Part shown: piece by piece, positions 10,300 through 22,000 of the stretch
Layout of the letters: each line of letters starts with the position of its first letter
Numbering within the stretch: position 1 is the first letter of the stretch
DNA from: Pseudoips prasinana
Taxonomy: Eukaryota; Arthropoda; Insecta; Lepidoptera; Nolidae
Direction of reading: 5' to 3'
DNA: 64,000 bases
NCBI GenBank assembly: GCA_951640165.1
Contig: OX621242.1
Coordinates: 18,779,501 to 18,843,500 of the forward strand
The notes under the pieces: generated by a model
Database searches by the model: none
Told to the model about the DNA's origin: nothing
Seen by the model: the letters and a program-made list of their open reading frames with translations, nothing else
Program-made: the position numbers and the translations under genes

Positions 10300-11230
10300 A
10301 GTCTGTCAGTGCTGAAATTTACGACTTTTTGACCGTCATATCTTTATGACGGTTTGGGCTAGCTTCATTATATTTGGGCTTCTAGATGTCCTTATGGATA
10401 TAATTAAACACACGTTGTTGTATGTGTTTGCGTTGAAGAGATTTTGAGTTATAGAAGGGTCAAAAATGGCACAAAGTGGCCAGTTCCTTTGCTTAAACTT
10501 GGCTTGACACTCAGCCGCGTGTCTAGATATAACTAACATGAGATTTGAAAATTAAAATAATAAGTACAAGCGTCACTGCTACGTTTTTCAATGCCACAAC
10601 AATTCGCGAAATTTTAAAAATTTTATTTAAGATGAACTTTCAATCGATCACATCCCACATATTTAAATTTAAATATTATTTTAATTATTGTTTCTTATTA
10701 TTCGATACTATATCGATGACTCCATGATTAATTATTTTTAAGGAATTAAGGCAAAGTCTTTGAATTTAAGTTCAAACCCAGGGGTAAAGAACAATAACTC
10801 TCTCATTTTATTTATTATATTTTTTATTAAATTTGTTTAAAGTCTTATTATTATTATCATAATTATGATCGACTTTTATTCTTATGACCTATTTTATACT
10901 CTGTGGTTGCTTGTTATGCACAGCGCCCCTCACTAAGTGGACGTTACCCGTCAATAAAGTACGAAACTACTGTAGTACATTTTTCCCAAAAAAAGTTAAT
11001 TAATTCCCGTGAACTGTCTTAAAGATAATAAACGAATGGACAGAGAATAGAAGTAAGTCGGTATTCAACGTTCAACACAATTCATGTGCATTTCTTTCTC
11101 GGTTTGCTCTACCTCCCTCAAGTCTCGAGATTAAAATATTCAATGTTGTAAAGGCAGTTTACAACATTGACATAGGTATTTAAAGTCCTCCTAGCCGACT
11201 ATCGGCCGCGGCGGCCAGTCTCACTAGAGA
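10300..11230. other. AT-rich region without gene
   Basis: No coding signal or structured repeat was found. The stretch 10340-10530 (with GACGGTTTGGG and GGGTCAAAAATGGC) has the look of an old interspersed repeat. A short A/T palindromic run (ATTTAAATTTAAAT) lies near 10660. Confidence 0.35.
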
Positions 11231-11548
11231 TTAGCCATCTGCTCGGGACATATTATAGTGTACAAGTGTGTGCGCAAACACAGGATTACATTCTATTCCA
11301 TAACTCTCATAATACGATGGGATGCCTAGCGATATGACCGGAAAGAGGTCAGGTACAAGACTAACAGCTTGACGTGATTTCCGAGTCTCGGGGGTATAAT
11401 ACCGCCAACTCCCAGGCTTGGGGCTGATGCTGAGAAATATATTTTTACAGAATAGTCCCACAATCACTTTTGGCTCATCTCGGGATTTGAACTCAAGGCC
11501 CAGGGCCTCGTTCTCTGCGGGTGAACACGGTACCGCTAGACCCAAGTT
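11231..11548 (-). mobile_element. tRNA-derived SINE, family 1, antisense
   Basis: In reverse complement the element begins TGGGTCTAGCGGTACCGTG (A-box-like), followed by a B-box-like GAGTTCAAATCCCGA, then a body matching the sense copy at 23278-23605, including the blocks around CTGACCTCTTTCCGG and CACACACTTG. It is a non-coding retroposon dependent on a LINE. Confidence 0.8.
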
Positions 11549-11805
11549 TTTGAGGGGCTTTGTACTTGCATACTTTAAGAATCTACTAATTATTGCATTA
11601 ACATAATTTCAATTTTGATTAGAAATTATTTAATTGAATTTATTGACAATAATAAGACGTTTTAAGATTAACAATATTATAAAATTACAACAAATTCAAT
11701 GAGCTACTCATTGAATTTGTTTATTGATTAATCTTAGATGTTAAATTTTACTGAGGTGGTTGCTAGAATATTTTCATTTACTTCATTGCTAGAGTGCAAA
11801 ATATT

Positions 11806-12344
11806 AAAATAAAAATTGATATTCCTCGGCATCAAAGTTTAATGAAACTGAAATTACCAGATTTACTGAATGACAGTGTATCTAATAAAAGAAAACATTT
11901 ATTCTGTCAAATAGTATTATAATAAGATAATAATAAGAATATAGAGAAAAAAATACTCTTTTGAACACCTATAAGTGCCTGAAGAGTATTTTTTTCTTTA
12001 CAGTGTATTTTTTCGTAGTTATATTTGACCAATAATACTATTTGACAGAATAAATGTTTTCTTTTATTAGATACACTATCATTCAGTAAATCTGGTAATT
12101 TCAGTTTCATTAAACTTTGAGTGCCGAGGAATATCAATTTTTATTTTATTGCAGTTTGTAATATGTGTTCAAAAGAGTATTTTTTTCTTTACGGTGTTTT
12201 TTTTGTAGTTATATATTTTGACCAATAATACTATTTGACAGAATAAATGTTTTCTTTTATTAGATACACTATCATTCAGTAAATCTGGTAATTTCAGTTT
12301 CATTAAACTTTGAGTGCCGAGGAATATCAATTTTTATTTTATTG
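11806..12344. repeat. Inverted plus tandem repeat cluster upstream of PHF14
   Basis: One arm at 11806-11920 is the inverse of 12033-12150, and a second direct copy of the latter lies at 12225-12344 (offset about 187-195 bp). Shared text includes AATAAATGTTTTCTTTTATT and CATTAAACTTTGAGTGCCGA. The two rightward copies are each preceded by AGAGTATTTTTTTCTTTAC. The first pair would form a hairpin with about 115-bp arms and a 112-bp loop. No coding sequence is present inside. Confidence 0.85.
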
Positions 12345-12448
12345 CGGTTTGTAAACGCGCGATTTTTTGTGTCCCATAGTAACAGTACTGTGGCGCACGC
12401 ACGGCGACTGTGCGAGTGTGGAGGATAGACGTTTTTGCAGAGGTTGTC

Positions 12449-12564
12449 ATGTCGTCCGACTCAGAAACATCGAAGACTACGACAATGTTTCAAAAAACAT
12501 TATTATTGAAGTGGAAAAAAGGCCGGCATTATATGACAAATCGTTAAATCAATACAGAGACTGA
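12449..12564 (+). pseudogene. MADF-domain fragment with one-base frameshift
   Basis: From ATG at 12449 one frame reads MSSDSETSKTT and a +1-shifted frame then continues DNVSKNIIIEVEKRPALYD and KSLNQYRD before TGA. The second part matches the start of a MADF (Myb/SANT-like) DNA-binding domain. A single missing base near 12485 explains the switch. It could be a broken first exon of a MADF gene or part of a PIF/Harbinger-type element, which often carry such a protein. It sits about 515 bp upstream of the PHF14 start. Confidence 0.55.
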
Positions 12565-13078
12565 AATATTAAAGCCCGGTGTTGTTTAAGTTTTTTATTT
12601 CAATATCAAAGCTACAACACATGCTGCTCGCCAGTAATCCATGGTGAAATGAAACAAATTTAAGCAAAACGCTAGACGCAGTGCGTGTTGATGCGTGTTT
12701 TCAGCAATTCCTAAACCGCGGGCGTTTAACCGCAGTGCGTGCTAAGCCTAAAGTATACCTATATCTTATTTCTTTTGCAACACTGTTTATGCCATTTTAG
12801 GTATCTTTATATACTCTTTGATTATTGTCAAATTCTTCTCACAGACAGAGCATTATTTTAATTTTCATTAATCTATTTTGCCGGGTACGAGCTTTTCCAA
12901 TCTTGATGAATGTAGCTCTCGCTGCCGCATCATAGATTTCATATTATAAATAATGACTAAGTATAAATTGTGATGTCTTTCAAATAAGTCGCTATGTCCC
13001 AATTTTGTCGGCCACTCATATTCCTAGTGCTTAATGTATATACTCTTTGATCTCTGAAGCGATCTATGTGATTTCAAA
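12565..13078 (+). other. Presumed PHF14 promoter and 5' UTR region
   Basis: There is no gene in this stretch. It is the only candidate for the PHF14 promoter if transcription starts close to exon 1. A GC-richer patch at 12660-12745 has repeated GCAGTGCGTG and GCGTG blocks. No confident TATA box or initiator could be chosen. Confidence 0.35.
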
Positions 13079-16000
13079 ATGAACAATCGTAAGTATCTCA
13101 ATTCTTTAGTATGCTGATCAATGATTTTGCTGTTATTGGTAGTTTTAATTTTATGTGGGTCTAATGTTTGTTTTAGAAGCGCGTGGGCCTGCGAAACGCA
13201 AGGTGAAGCCTGTAGAGCCTCAATCACTGCTAGACTTCGATCTTGGTGAAGGCGAAAGCTCAGATGATTCCGATTTTCGCATAGAGGACCATCCCGAAGA
13301 AAGTGACGATTATTCTATTAATACGGACGATGATAAAAGTGCGTGCTACTTTTGAATGTTATTATAAATATATATTACTTGTTATTGTTTTTCTATCTAA
13401 AGGACTGACAACTTAAGTTGGCTATCACCGTGTAAGTTGTCAATACTTTGCGCCGGTGAGATTGCAGGTTCGATTCCTGCAATAAACAATGTGAAAATAA
13501 ATATTTGTTTCAGGGTCTGGGTCTGTTTATGGCTATGTTAAGTCATTGATCCTGGTTAAAACCTAATAGAATGTGTCATCTACTATAATTGCTGGTGTAC
13601 AAATAATCTAAAGAACTAACCAACATAATTACTGTTTGTCTGTAGCGTTTGTGGTGAGATGAGGGTTAATTCAAGTAACTAATTTAAATAGGTTCAACTG
13701 CCATCCTACTGCAGAAGAAATAGGAGGAAGAAGATAAGATTATTTTTATGTACAATAAACTTACCCTTGACCTTATACTCGCTTGCAAGTACGGCCTCTC
13801 AAATATGAGCTTGTATATATTGACCAGTATGTGGAACAAATTTATATGACAGTATGAGCAGTGTAACGAAACTAGCTATAATTGTCCAGAATGGGAGTGT
13901 TTCATGAATCTGAAATAAAGCTGTAAATATCTTTAGTAAACATATTATTTACTAATTAAATTTGCTGACTGAATGCATTATTAAAAGTTTATTTCTGGTG
14001 GCCATTACTGCATGCAAATGAAACATTTGCTACTAGAAATGTTATTTATGTTTTGTTTTTAATAAAGACAACAACAGTTTGGGTTTGGTTAGAACTGTGA
14101 CCATATGGTGAGAAACAGATAGTGGACACATTCAATTAAATGTTTAATTTATTAACCATTTGATATTATGGTTGTTCGAGTATTTAGACATTCAATTACT
14201 TGTCGTTTGATTTGGTGTGGGGACCGGCATCATAAATGGGCTGTTCTGTGAATGTTGTATTTACACACCTAGCTCTTTGGTTTTCTGTATTTGTAAGGTT
14301 TTCTGTTCAAAATGATAGTGAAATAGCTTCCCTTTAAAACTAAATCAAAGATTGGCAAGTGATATGATGCAAATTAAAGTGGATAATGTTGTTATAAATT
14401 TATTATTTTAATGTTATTATTATATTTAGGACCAACCAAATGATCTTTGGTCTCTTTCTGTCTTTAATATGATTGTTTATGGACATTTTTAGAAGCAGGA
14501 GGACAAAGTGGCTCTGGATCTGATGAATCAGGTTCTGATATTGAAGATGACTACAAAAGTTCTACTAACAAGATCGGAGAAGATATCCCAGTTAATGATG
14601 TTTTGGAGAAAGCTAAACAAAGAGAATTTAAGGTAAGTCACTTATCGTGGGTTAAGAACCAGAGTAGCGTAAGGGCAAAAAATCAAAAATATTTTTTTTT
14701 CACCATTCGCTTTTTTAATCCTCATATTTTTATGTGCCAAAAAACTGGAACGATGTAGTGTGTAAATTGCTTAATACAAAAATAACGTGTCATATAAAAA
14801 TATTATTATTTACTGCCAAAATGAAGTGTTTTTACTTACAATAATCTTGACATTATTTTGTCAAAAAAGTTACGAGCACAACGATCGAAACTCAATTTAC
14901 AGAGCGAATAGGACACCGAAGATGCCTTCAATGTAATCGCTCTAATAACGTATCTTGTCATACGATTTTTACGCAGAAAGTTAGATTATGTAGCCTACGT
15001 TTGTTTCGTGCTAAATAAGCGTAAAGTACCATTACTTCTTATGGGATCTTAATTTCATGCGCTTCCCTGATTTTTCTCGCTGCCAAAAAAACGTAAGGGT
15101 GTGATACGCTAATATGGCACTAAATAAATAATGTAATGCAATCAGTTTTTATGTCAATAGTAGTGTAAAAGCTATATACGGTCTTTTAGCACGTAATAAA
15201 TCTCTGTTGGTCTGATTCACTTTCGCGTCTAATACTACTGTACGCTAATTTGACCCCAAAAAGTTTAGCTAGGCCTAGCTGGTTGCGTATGAAAACAAGA
15301 CGCGGGGCGCCCCTCCCAATTGTTTGATACCTAGAGTGAATCTGAGCTCATTAAAGTATATCAAAAGGTTTTCCTTTCGACTTTCAATATTTCTGAAATG
15401 TTTATGAGAGGCTGTTTCAAAAACTGTCGGAGACAAATATTGTCGAATCTGATGCCAGGGGAGTGCTTGGTCCACAAAATAAAACTCCTGAAAGTGCTAG
15501 ACAGTACGTCAAAGACCACATTAACTCTTTTCCGCGCATGCCAGCTCACTATGTCAGGAAAGATACTAAAAAAGAGTATCTTGACCAAGACCTTAATGTC
15601 GCGAAGATGTATGAACTATATGTTGATAAGTGCAAGGAAGATGACCTGTCAAAATAAACATATACCATAATGTTTTAAGGAAAGATTTTAATATTGGTGT
15701 CCATAAGGCACGGAAAGATATGTGCGATGAATGTTTGGCATATGATAACATGAATGATGAAGAGAAAGAAGCTAAAAAAGGTGAACATGAAGCTCATTTA
15801 CAGAGAAAAGTTCAAGCGAGAAGACATAGAGATGAAGCTAAAAAACTTGATCTGGATGGTGAAATTTATTTCGTCGATTACGACATGGAAGCTATTTATG
15901 ATATTCCTACCATATCTTCCAAAAAAATCTTTTATAAACTAAGGCTGCCTGTGTATAACTGTACATTACTGGATTTTGGCAATGAAAAGAGGGAAGTAAT

Positions 16001-19000
16001 ATGCTATTGCTGGAATGAAGGGGTTGGTTATAAAGGTGCTAACGAGGTTGGATCATCTTTGTTCAAGTACATGCCCGAAAAAGCAGATGGCAAACCGATC
16101 ACTGTGCGATACTTGTGCGAGTCAATGCCGAAACATGTATATTTCTGCCTTAATGTTGTTAATACCGGAAATAAATCAAAAATATTTTGAGCATGGTCAT
16201 AGTCAGTTGGAAGTTGACAACATTCACGCTACTATAGAGCTGGCTAAGAAAAGTGTACCAATTTGTGATCCGTCTAGTTACTACAATATTATTGGAACTG
16301 CGTCAAGAAGATCAACGAAATCCTTGCAAAGTGCAAGAAATGGGACAGGAAGATTTTGTTGATTTGATGAAACTGAAAACTGTAATGATTAAGAACTGTA
16401 AAACAGATACTGATGAGGAGACTGTGAATTGGTTAAAAATAAAATGGCTTCAAATGCTTCAATATCGCAAAGACGACCCAGAACATATTTATTTTAAATA
16501 TGACTTGGAGAGAGACAATTTAAAAAAAAAAAAGGTATTCAGAAGGGGCAAAAGATCAACCTCGTAGAGAGTAATTTTGGAAAAAGCCCATAGTTTTCCA
16601 ATAGCTATATCAGCAGATAAATACAACGATTTGCAAGAGCTGTGTCGATCGGGAGTTATTCCTTCAACCTATCATGATTTCAACAACCATTTGCAAGTCG
16701 ATCACGAATATTTTTTATGAAATTTTTACGAATTATTCTTAATTACACTTTAAAGGCAGATTATTAATTTTTGGACTTTTTTCAATTATATTTTTAAGCC
16801 CATTTTAACGTAATTTCCGTTGGATTCCATACATAATTAAATTGATGTAACAGCCAAAATGACGCAAGTCAACCATTTTTTGAAAAATTAACTTTATTAT
16901 AATAAAAGTATTTTTTGATTGCCCAAAAAGTTACACTATTCGGTAGCCGATAAATACAGCTTTAGTATTAGTAAAAATCAGATATCCAACTACTATAGAT
17001 TTTGCCATAAAAGGGCTAAAAGATAAAGTTAAGTAAATTTCAATTGTTTTTCGGCTCTCCAGTAAAGTTTTCAATTTGCCCTTACGCTACTCTAGTTCTT
17101 AACCCTCGTTATCAAAGTAGACTGGAAGCTTAAGAACAAATAAATGATTGGTTTATTGCATAGTTTAAAAAATAATATTAGGTTTTTTTAAACAACCAAA
17201 CATAGATATGGCTGCCATATATAGCAATTGCTATGGACCTATATAAAATAAATCAATAAATAAAATTGCTGCATTGCTGTTCCATCCTGCCTCCTTGATG
17301 AGCTCTGGTAACCTTCTATACAGAACCACAACCATAGTCTGTTATAGCTGAATGTTTTTTGTGAGTAAGCCTCCCCATTCAGGTTGTTAATTGGGTGAAA
17401 GAAACTAGGATTATTAGGTAGATCTTGTTTTTAGGTTTGTTTTTACATTTCTCTTAAGTCTCAATTTACACTGGGGCGGAATGGATCAGAAGCGAATTTT
17501 TGCAATGAAATTTATGAACTAAATTTATGAATTTATGAACGACGTGGTCCGCCACCCGTCACGTCTCGTTTCCCAGAGAGGCGAAAAGTGGTCAACGGAG
17601 AGCCGTTTTGCTACGTTGAATGTTGGAGGAGGAATAGAAGGTAAGATGGACGAAGTATGTCAGCTGATGAGTGAAAAGCGGATCGATGTGTTGTGTGTGA
17701 ATGAGACGAAGCGGAAAGGGTGTGATACTACAAACCACGGACTATACACGGCGTATTGGTCTGGAGTACCGAACACCACCCGAGCTTGCCAAGGTGTGGG
17801 TCTCATTCTTTCCACAAGTATGTCTGAGTGTGTGACTGAGTTCGAATGCGTGAATGCAAGAGTAATGTGGTTGAGAATGAAAGTTGGTATGACCCGTATC
17901 TTCCTAGTAGGAGTGTACGCTCCTGTAGATATGGGTGCAGTTGTAATACAGCGAGAACAAGAGGAAAGAAAGGCATTCTGGGAGACCCTGAGAGATGTGT
18001 TGCGGTTAAGTCGGTATAATGAAAGAGTAATAATGTTAGGTGATTTTAATGGATGGGTTGGGGTAAAACGTGATGGTTTTGAAAGAGTACTAGGTCAATT
18101 CGGTGACGAGAGTGAGAATGAGAATGGGTACAGTCTGCTTGAGATATGTTTGGAATGGGGTCTTTGTGTTACAAATACTATGTTTGAACATAAAAGAATC
18201 CATACGTTTACACGAGAGAGGAAAAATGTGAGAAAGAGTATGATTGACTTCGTGATTGTAGATGAAAGACTGAGAAAGAATGTTCTAGACACAAGAGTCT
18301 ATCGTGGGACCGCAATCCATACAGACCACTTTCTGGTGATGAGCCGAATAAGTGGTCTGTCCAAAGGATGGCGCCACCGAATCCCTGAGACTAAAAGTGT
18401 ACTAGAGAGAATAAAAGTAGAGGAACTGCAAGAGGAAGAAGTGGCAGACGAGTACAAAAGTAAGTTGGTTGAGAAGTTTGAGGGATCTGAAGACATAAGA
18501 GAAGTAGAAGAGCTATGGAAGGTAGTCAAAGAAGGTGTGGTGAGTGTAGCTGGTGAAGTATGTGGTGTAATAAAGAGAAGAAGAGGAAGAAAGATGAAGA
18601 ATATTTGGTGGGATAAAAGTGTACAAAAAGTTGTATGTGAAAAGAAGAAAGCGTGGTTAGACTGGCTAGCCACCAGAGCAAACGAACGAATGAATAAGGC
18701 GACGAATGAGGATATAGAAAGGGCCTGGAATGATTATAGGAAAATGAAAGTAATTGTAAAGGATGTGGTGAACGAAAAGAAAAATGAACAAAAGGATAAT
18801 TTTGATAGAAGGTTGTCTAAGGATTTTCAGACGAACATTAAGTTTTTCTGGAAATCCGTTAGATCAGTGAGAGGCATAACTCAAACCTCAGAACTGAAAT
18901 CCATACGAGACCAAGATGGAAATATAGTGAAAGGGGAAGAATGCGTGTTAAAACGTTGGAAGGAGTATTTTGAAAGTTTGTATGAAAGAGGTGTAACAGA

Positions 19001-22000
19001 GAGTGAACGTAGTTCACTAAGTATAGACGAGAACAAATGTAAAGATGAAATTGGTATGGATGAGATTGTGAAAGCTATTAAGGGTATGAAATCAGGTAAG
19101 TCACCAGGGTATGACAGGATAACTTCCGAGATGCTGAAGGCTGGACATGGCGTCATAGCGAGTCAGCTGTACAGCCTTTTCAATCTATGCTATACCACCG
19201 GCCAAGTGCCAAGTGATTGGTGCAAGGCTGTCATTGTACCTCTTTACAAAGGGAAAGGCTCACGGCAAGACTGTAAAAACTATAGGGGCATTAGTCTGCT
19301 CAGCGTCGTTGGTAAGTTGTATGCAAAAGTATTGGTTGAAAGAGTTGTGAAAGAAACCGATGCGAAAATATGGGATGCACAGGCGGGTTTTCGGAAAGGA
19401 ATGGGATGCACGGATCAGGTCTTTTCTCTGCGAAGTATAGTAGAGAAGTTTTTGGGCAAAAACCAAAAGGTCTACTGTGCCTTCGTAGACTTAGAAAAGG
19501 CCTACGATAGAGTGTTGAGGAATGAACTATGGTCGGTACTGTCCATGTATGGGTTGAACGACAACCTTGTTCAAGCACTGAAATCTCTTTATAGGGATTC
19601 CAGAGCTTGCGTGAGGATTAACGGGTCATACACCGAGTGGTTTAGCATCCAAAAGGGTGTTAGACAGGGATGTGTAGCGTCACCGTGGTTGTTTAACCTA
19701 TTCATGGATAGCTGTTTAAAAGATTTGAAAGAAAGTGAATGCGGTGTAAGGATGAATGAGTTACTCATCAAATGTCTGCTTTACGCTGATGATCAAGTTT
19801 TACTTGCATCATCGGCGGACGAGTTGCAGGTGATGGTAACAAATATGTATGAATCCTTTGAAAGGAAAGGGATGAAAATGAATGTAGGTAAGACGAAAGT
19901 AATGGTATTTGAGAGGGATGAATACACGACAGCGTGTGATATTGTGATTGGAGGAGAGAAAGTCGAACAGGTGAATGAGTTTGTATATTTGGGAACTTTG
20001 TTTACGAGAGATGGGAAATATGAAAAAGATATTGTTAGAAGAGTAAATGCGGGGAACAGAGTGAATGGGGCACTACACGCCTTTATGAGTAGCCGGCAAG
20101 TATCAAAGAAGGCCCGACTAGCCGTGCACGATGGAGTGTTAGTGCCAACTTTAATGTATGGAAGTGAAAGTTGGGTATGGCAGAAAAAGAATGAAAGTAA
20201 AATAAATGCAGTGGAAATGAGAGCTCTGAGAAGTATGTGTGGTGTGACTTTGAGAGACAGAATTCGAAATACTGATGTAAGAGAGCGTTGTGGTGTGAAA
20301 GAGGATGTAGTCACAAAGATTGAAAAAGGCATGCTGAGATGGTTTGGCCATTTAGAAAGGATGAATGAAAGAAGATTGACAAAAGAAGTATACCTGGCCT
20401 GGGTGAATGGGACAACCGGAAGGGGAAGACCACGTCGAACATTCTCTGACCAAATTGGAGATGTTCTCAAGAAAGGGCAGGTCAGAAGTGCCCTAAACCG
20501 GCGAGCATGTATGAAGAATATAATGACAGTAATCGAGGCAAAAGAAGTATGCAAAGATCGTGACAAATGGAAATCCGTTGTCTCTGCCTACCCCTCTGGG
20601 AAACAGGCGTGAGTCTATGTATGTATGTATGTATTTATGAACTCGTATGTCAATTGTGTAAGGTACAATCTAAATACAAGCAAATTGGAGGTCGCATCCG
20701 AGGAATTCTTGCTCATTCTCGTTCTCGTTCGTTATTCTATGTAAACTTTCGCTGCATAAGTTCGCTTCCATTCCATTCCACGGCAGCGTAAATTGAGCCT
20801 AAATGTATGCTTTAAAAGTCGACTTCGAGTCTGGAAGGCGAGCTAAGCTAACCCAGCGCGATGAATTGAAAGCCAGACCATCTGCGGCGATCAATTACAA
20901 TTATAAAATGGTGTGTTCACATGCCCACAATGTGCTAGGATTTTTTCATATAAAATTAGCTACATGAGTCACATGCGAGCACACAAACGTCAGCTACAGT
21001 AGAAGAAGAAGTGGTCTCCATGGCCAAAATCGGCCGGGACCACATCATCTGAAACTATTATTCGCAATTTATATTTTAAGTACACATAAGTGGTTCAGTA
21101 CAGCAACTTCTGCTGTATCTAACATGCTTCAGGATTGTGTTTAAGTATATCACGTAGGAACTGCAACTACTGTACCAATCTGTTAAGATTTGGTACCAAT
21201 TTGATTGGAAATCTGTTTAGGTTTCCCAGCCGACATTTCAATGCATTTGAAAGGTATTGTATAACAATTAATATTGACACCGACCTTGTAAATATGGTAG
21301 TTTTTTAGGGTTCCCTACCCAAAGGCTAAAACGGGACCCTATTACTAAGACTTCGCTGTTTGTCACCGGGCTGTATCTCATGAACTGTGATAGGCAGTTG
21401 TCATTTTCACAGATAATGTATCTCTGTTGCCGCTATAACAACAAATATTAAAAACTAAATATAATAAATATATAAGGGGGCTTCCATACAACAAACGTAC
21501 ATTTTTTGCTCTTTTTATAGATAATGCTATGGAACCCTTCGTGCGCGCGTCCAGCTTGGCCGGTTTTTCTTGGATATGAATTTATTTACTACCTGTCTTT
21601 ATTTATTTTAGTTTTCGGGCGAATTGGCGAATATGATGATTTGTGCCGGATGTTTGGGATCAAGAAGTGATGACTTCAATGAAATTGTAGAGTGCGACGG
21701 TTGTGGTGTTACAGTTCATGAAGGTAAGGAGAAGGATAGGTTTCCTACTTGTATACTGGATAGTGAACAATAATCATAGGAGTAAAATATACAATGTGCA
21801 TTCTACAAAAGTATATTGTACTCCATGCAATACCTAAGAAGCAGCCCAGCCATGTTTTTCACTTCCATACAGATGTACTAATCAAAAGACACTTGACTAC
21901 TATTTATTGTAAAGAACATTGAAAATGATTTTGGAACCACCATTCATATTTATTCCTGTTTAGGGATCAAACCTGAAACAATTGGACAAGCCATTACCTG

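Larger units (their letters stand above)
13079..14632 (+). other. PHF14: PHF14 exons 1-3: acidic N-terminus
   Basis: Exon 1 codes only Met-Asn-Asn plus one base before a GTAAGT donor at 13089. Exon 2 (13177-13338) starts with a basic patch (PAKRKVKP), then an acidic run containing SSDDSDF, which is also present at the start of vertebrate PHF14 and supports this being the true N-terminus. Exon 3 (14493-14632) is Ser/Gly/Asp-rich ([15 protein letters not shown]) and ends EFK before the donor GTAAGT. No metal-binding motif lies here. An in-frame ATG at 13155 would extend exon 2 upstream, but it lies in the intron before the TTTTAG acceptor. Confidence 0.85.

Noticed and set aside
13450..13490. 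Possible tRNA gene (GGTTCGATTCC)
   Set aside because: Only the B-box arm is present and no cloverleaf can be drawn; it is SINE-derived.
19793..20566. Antisense 257-codon open frame in RTE element B
   Set aside because: The sense strand codes the RT C-terminus with clear motifs; the antisense product is Ser/Phe/Leu-rich low-complexity text.
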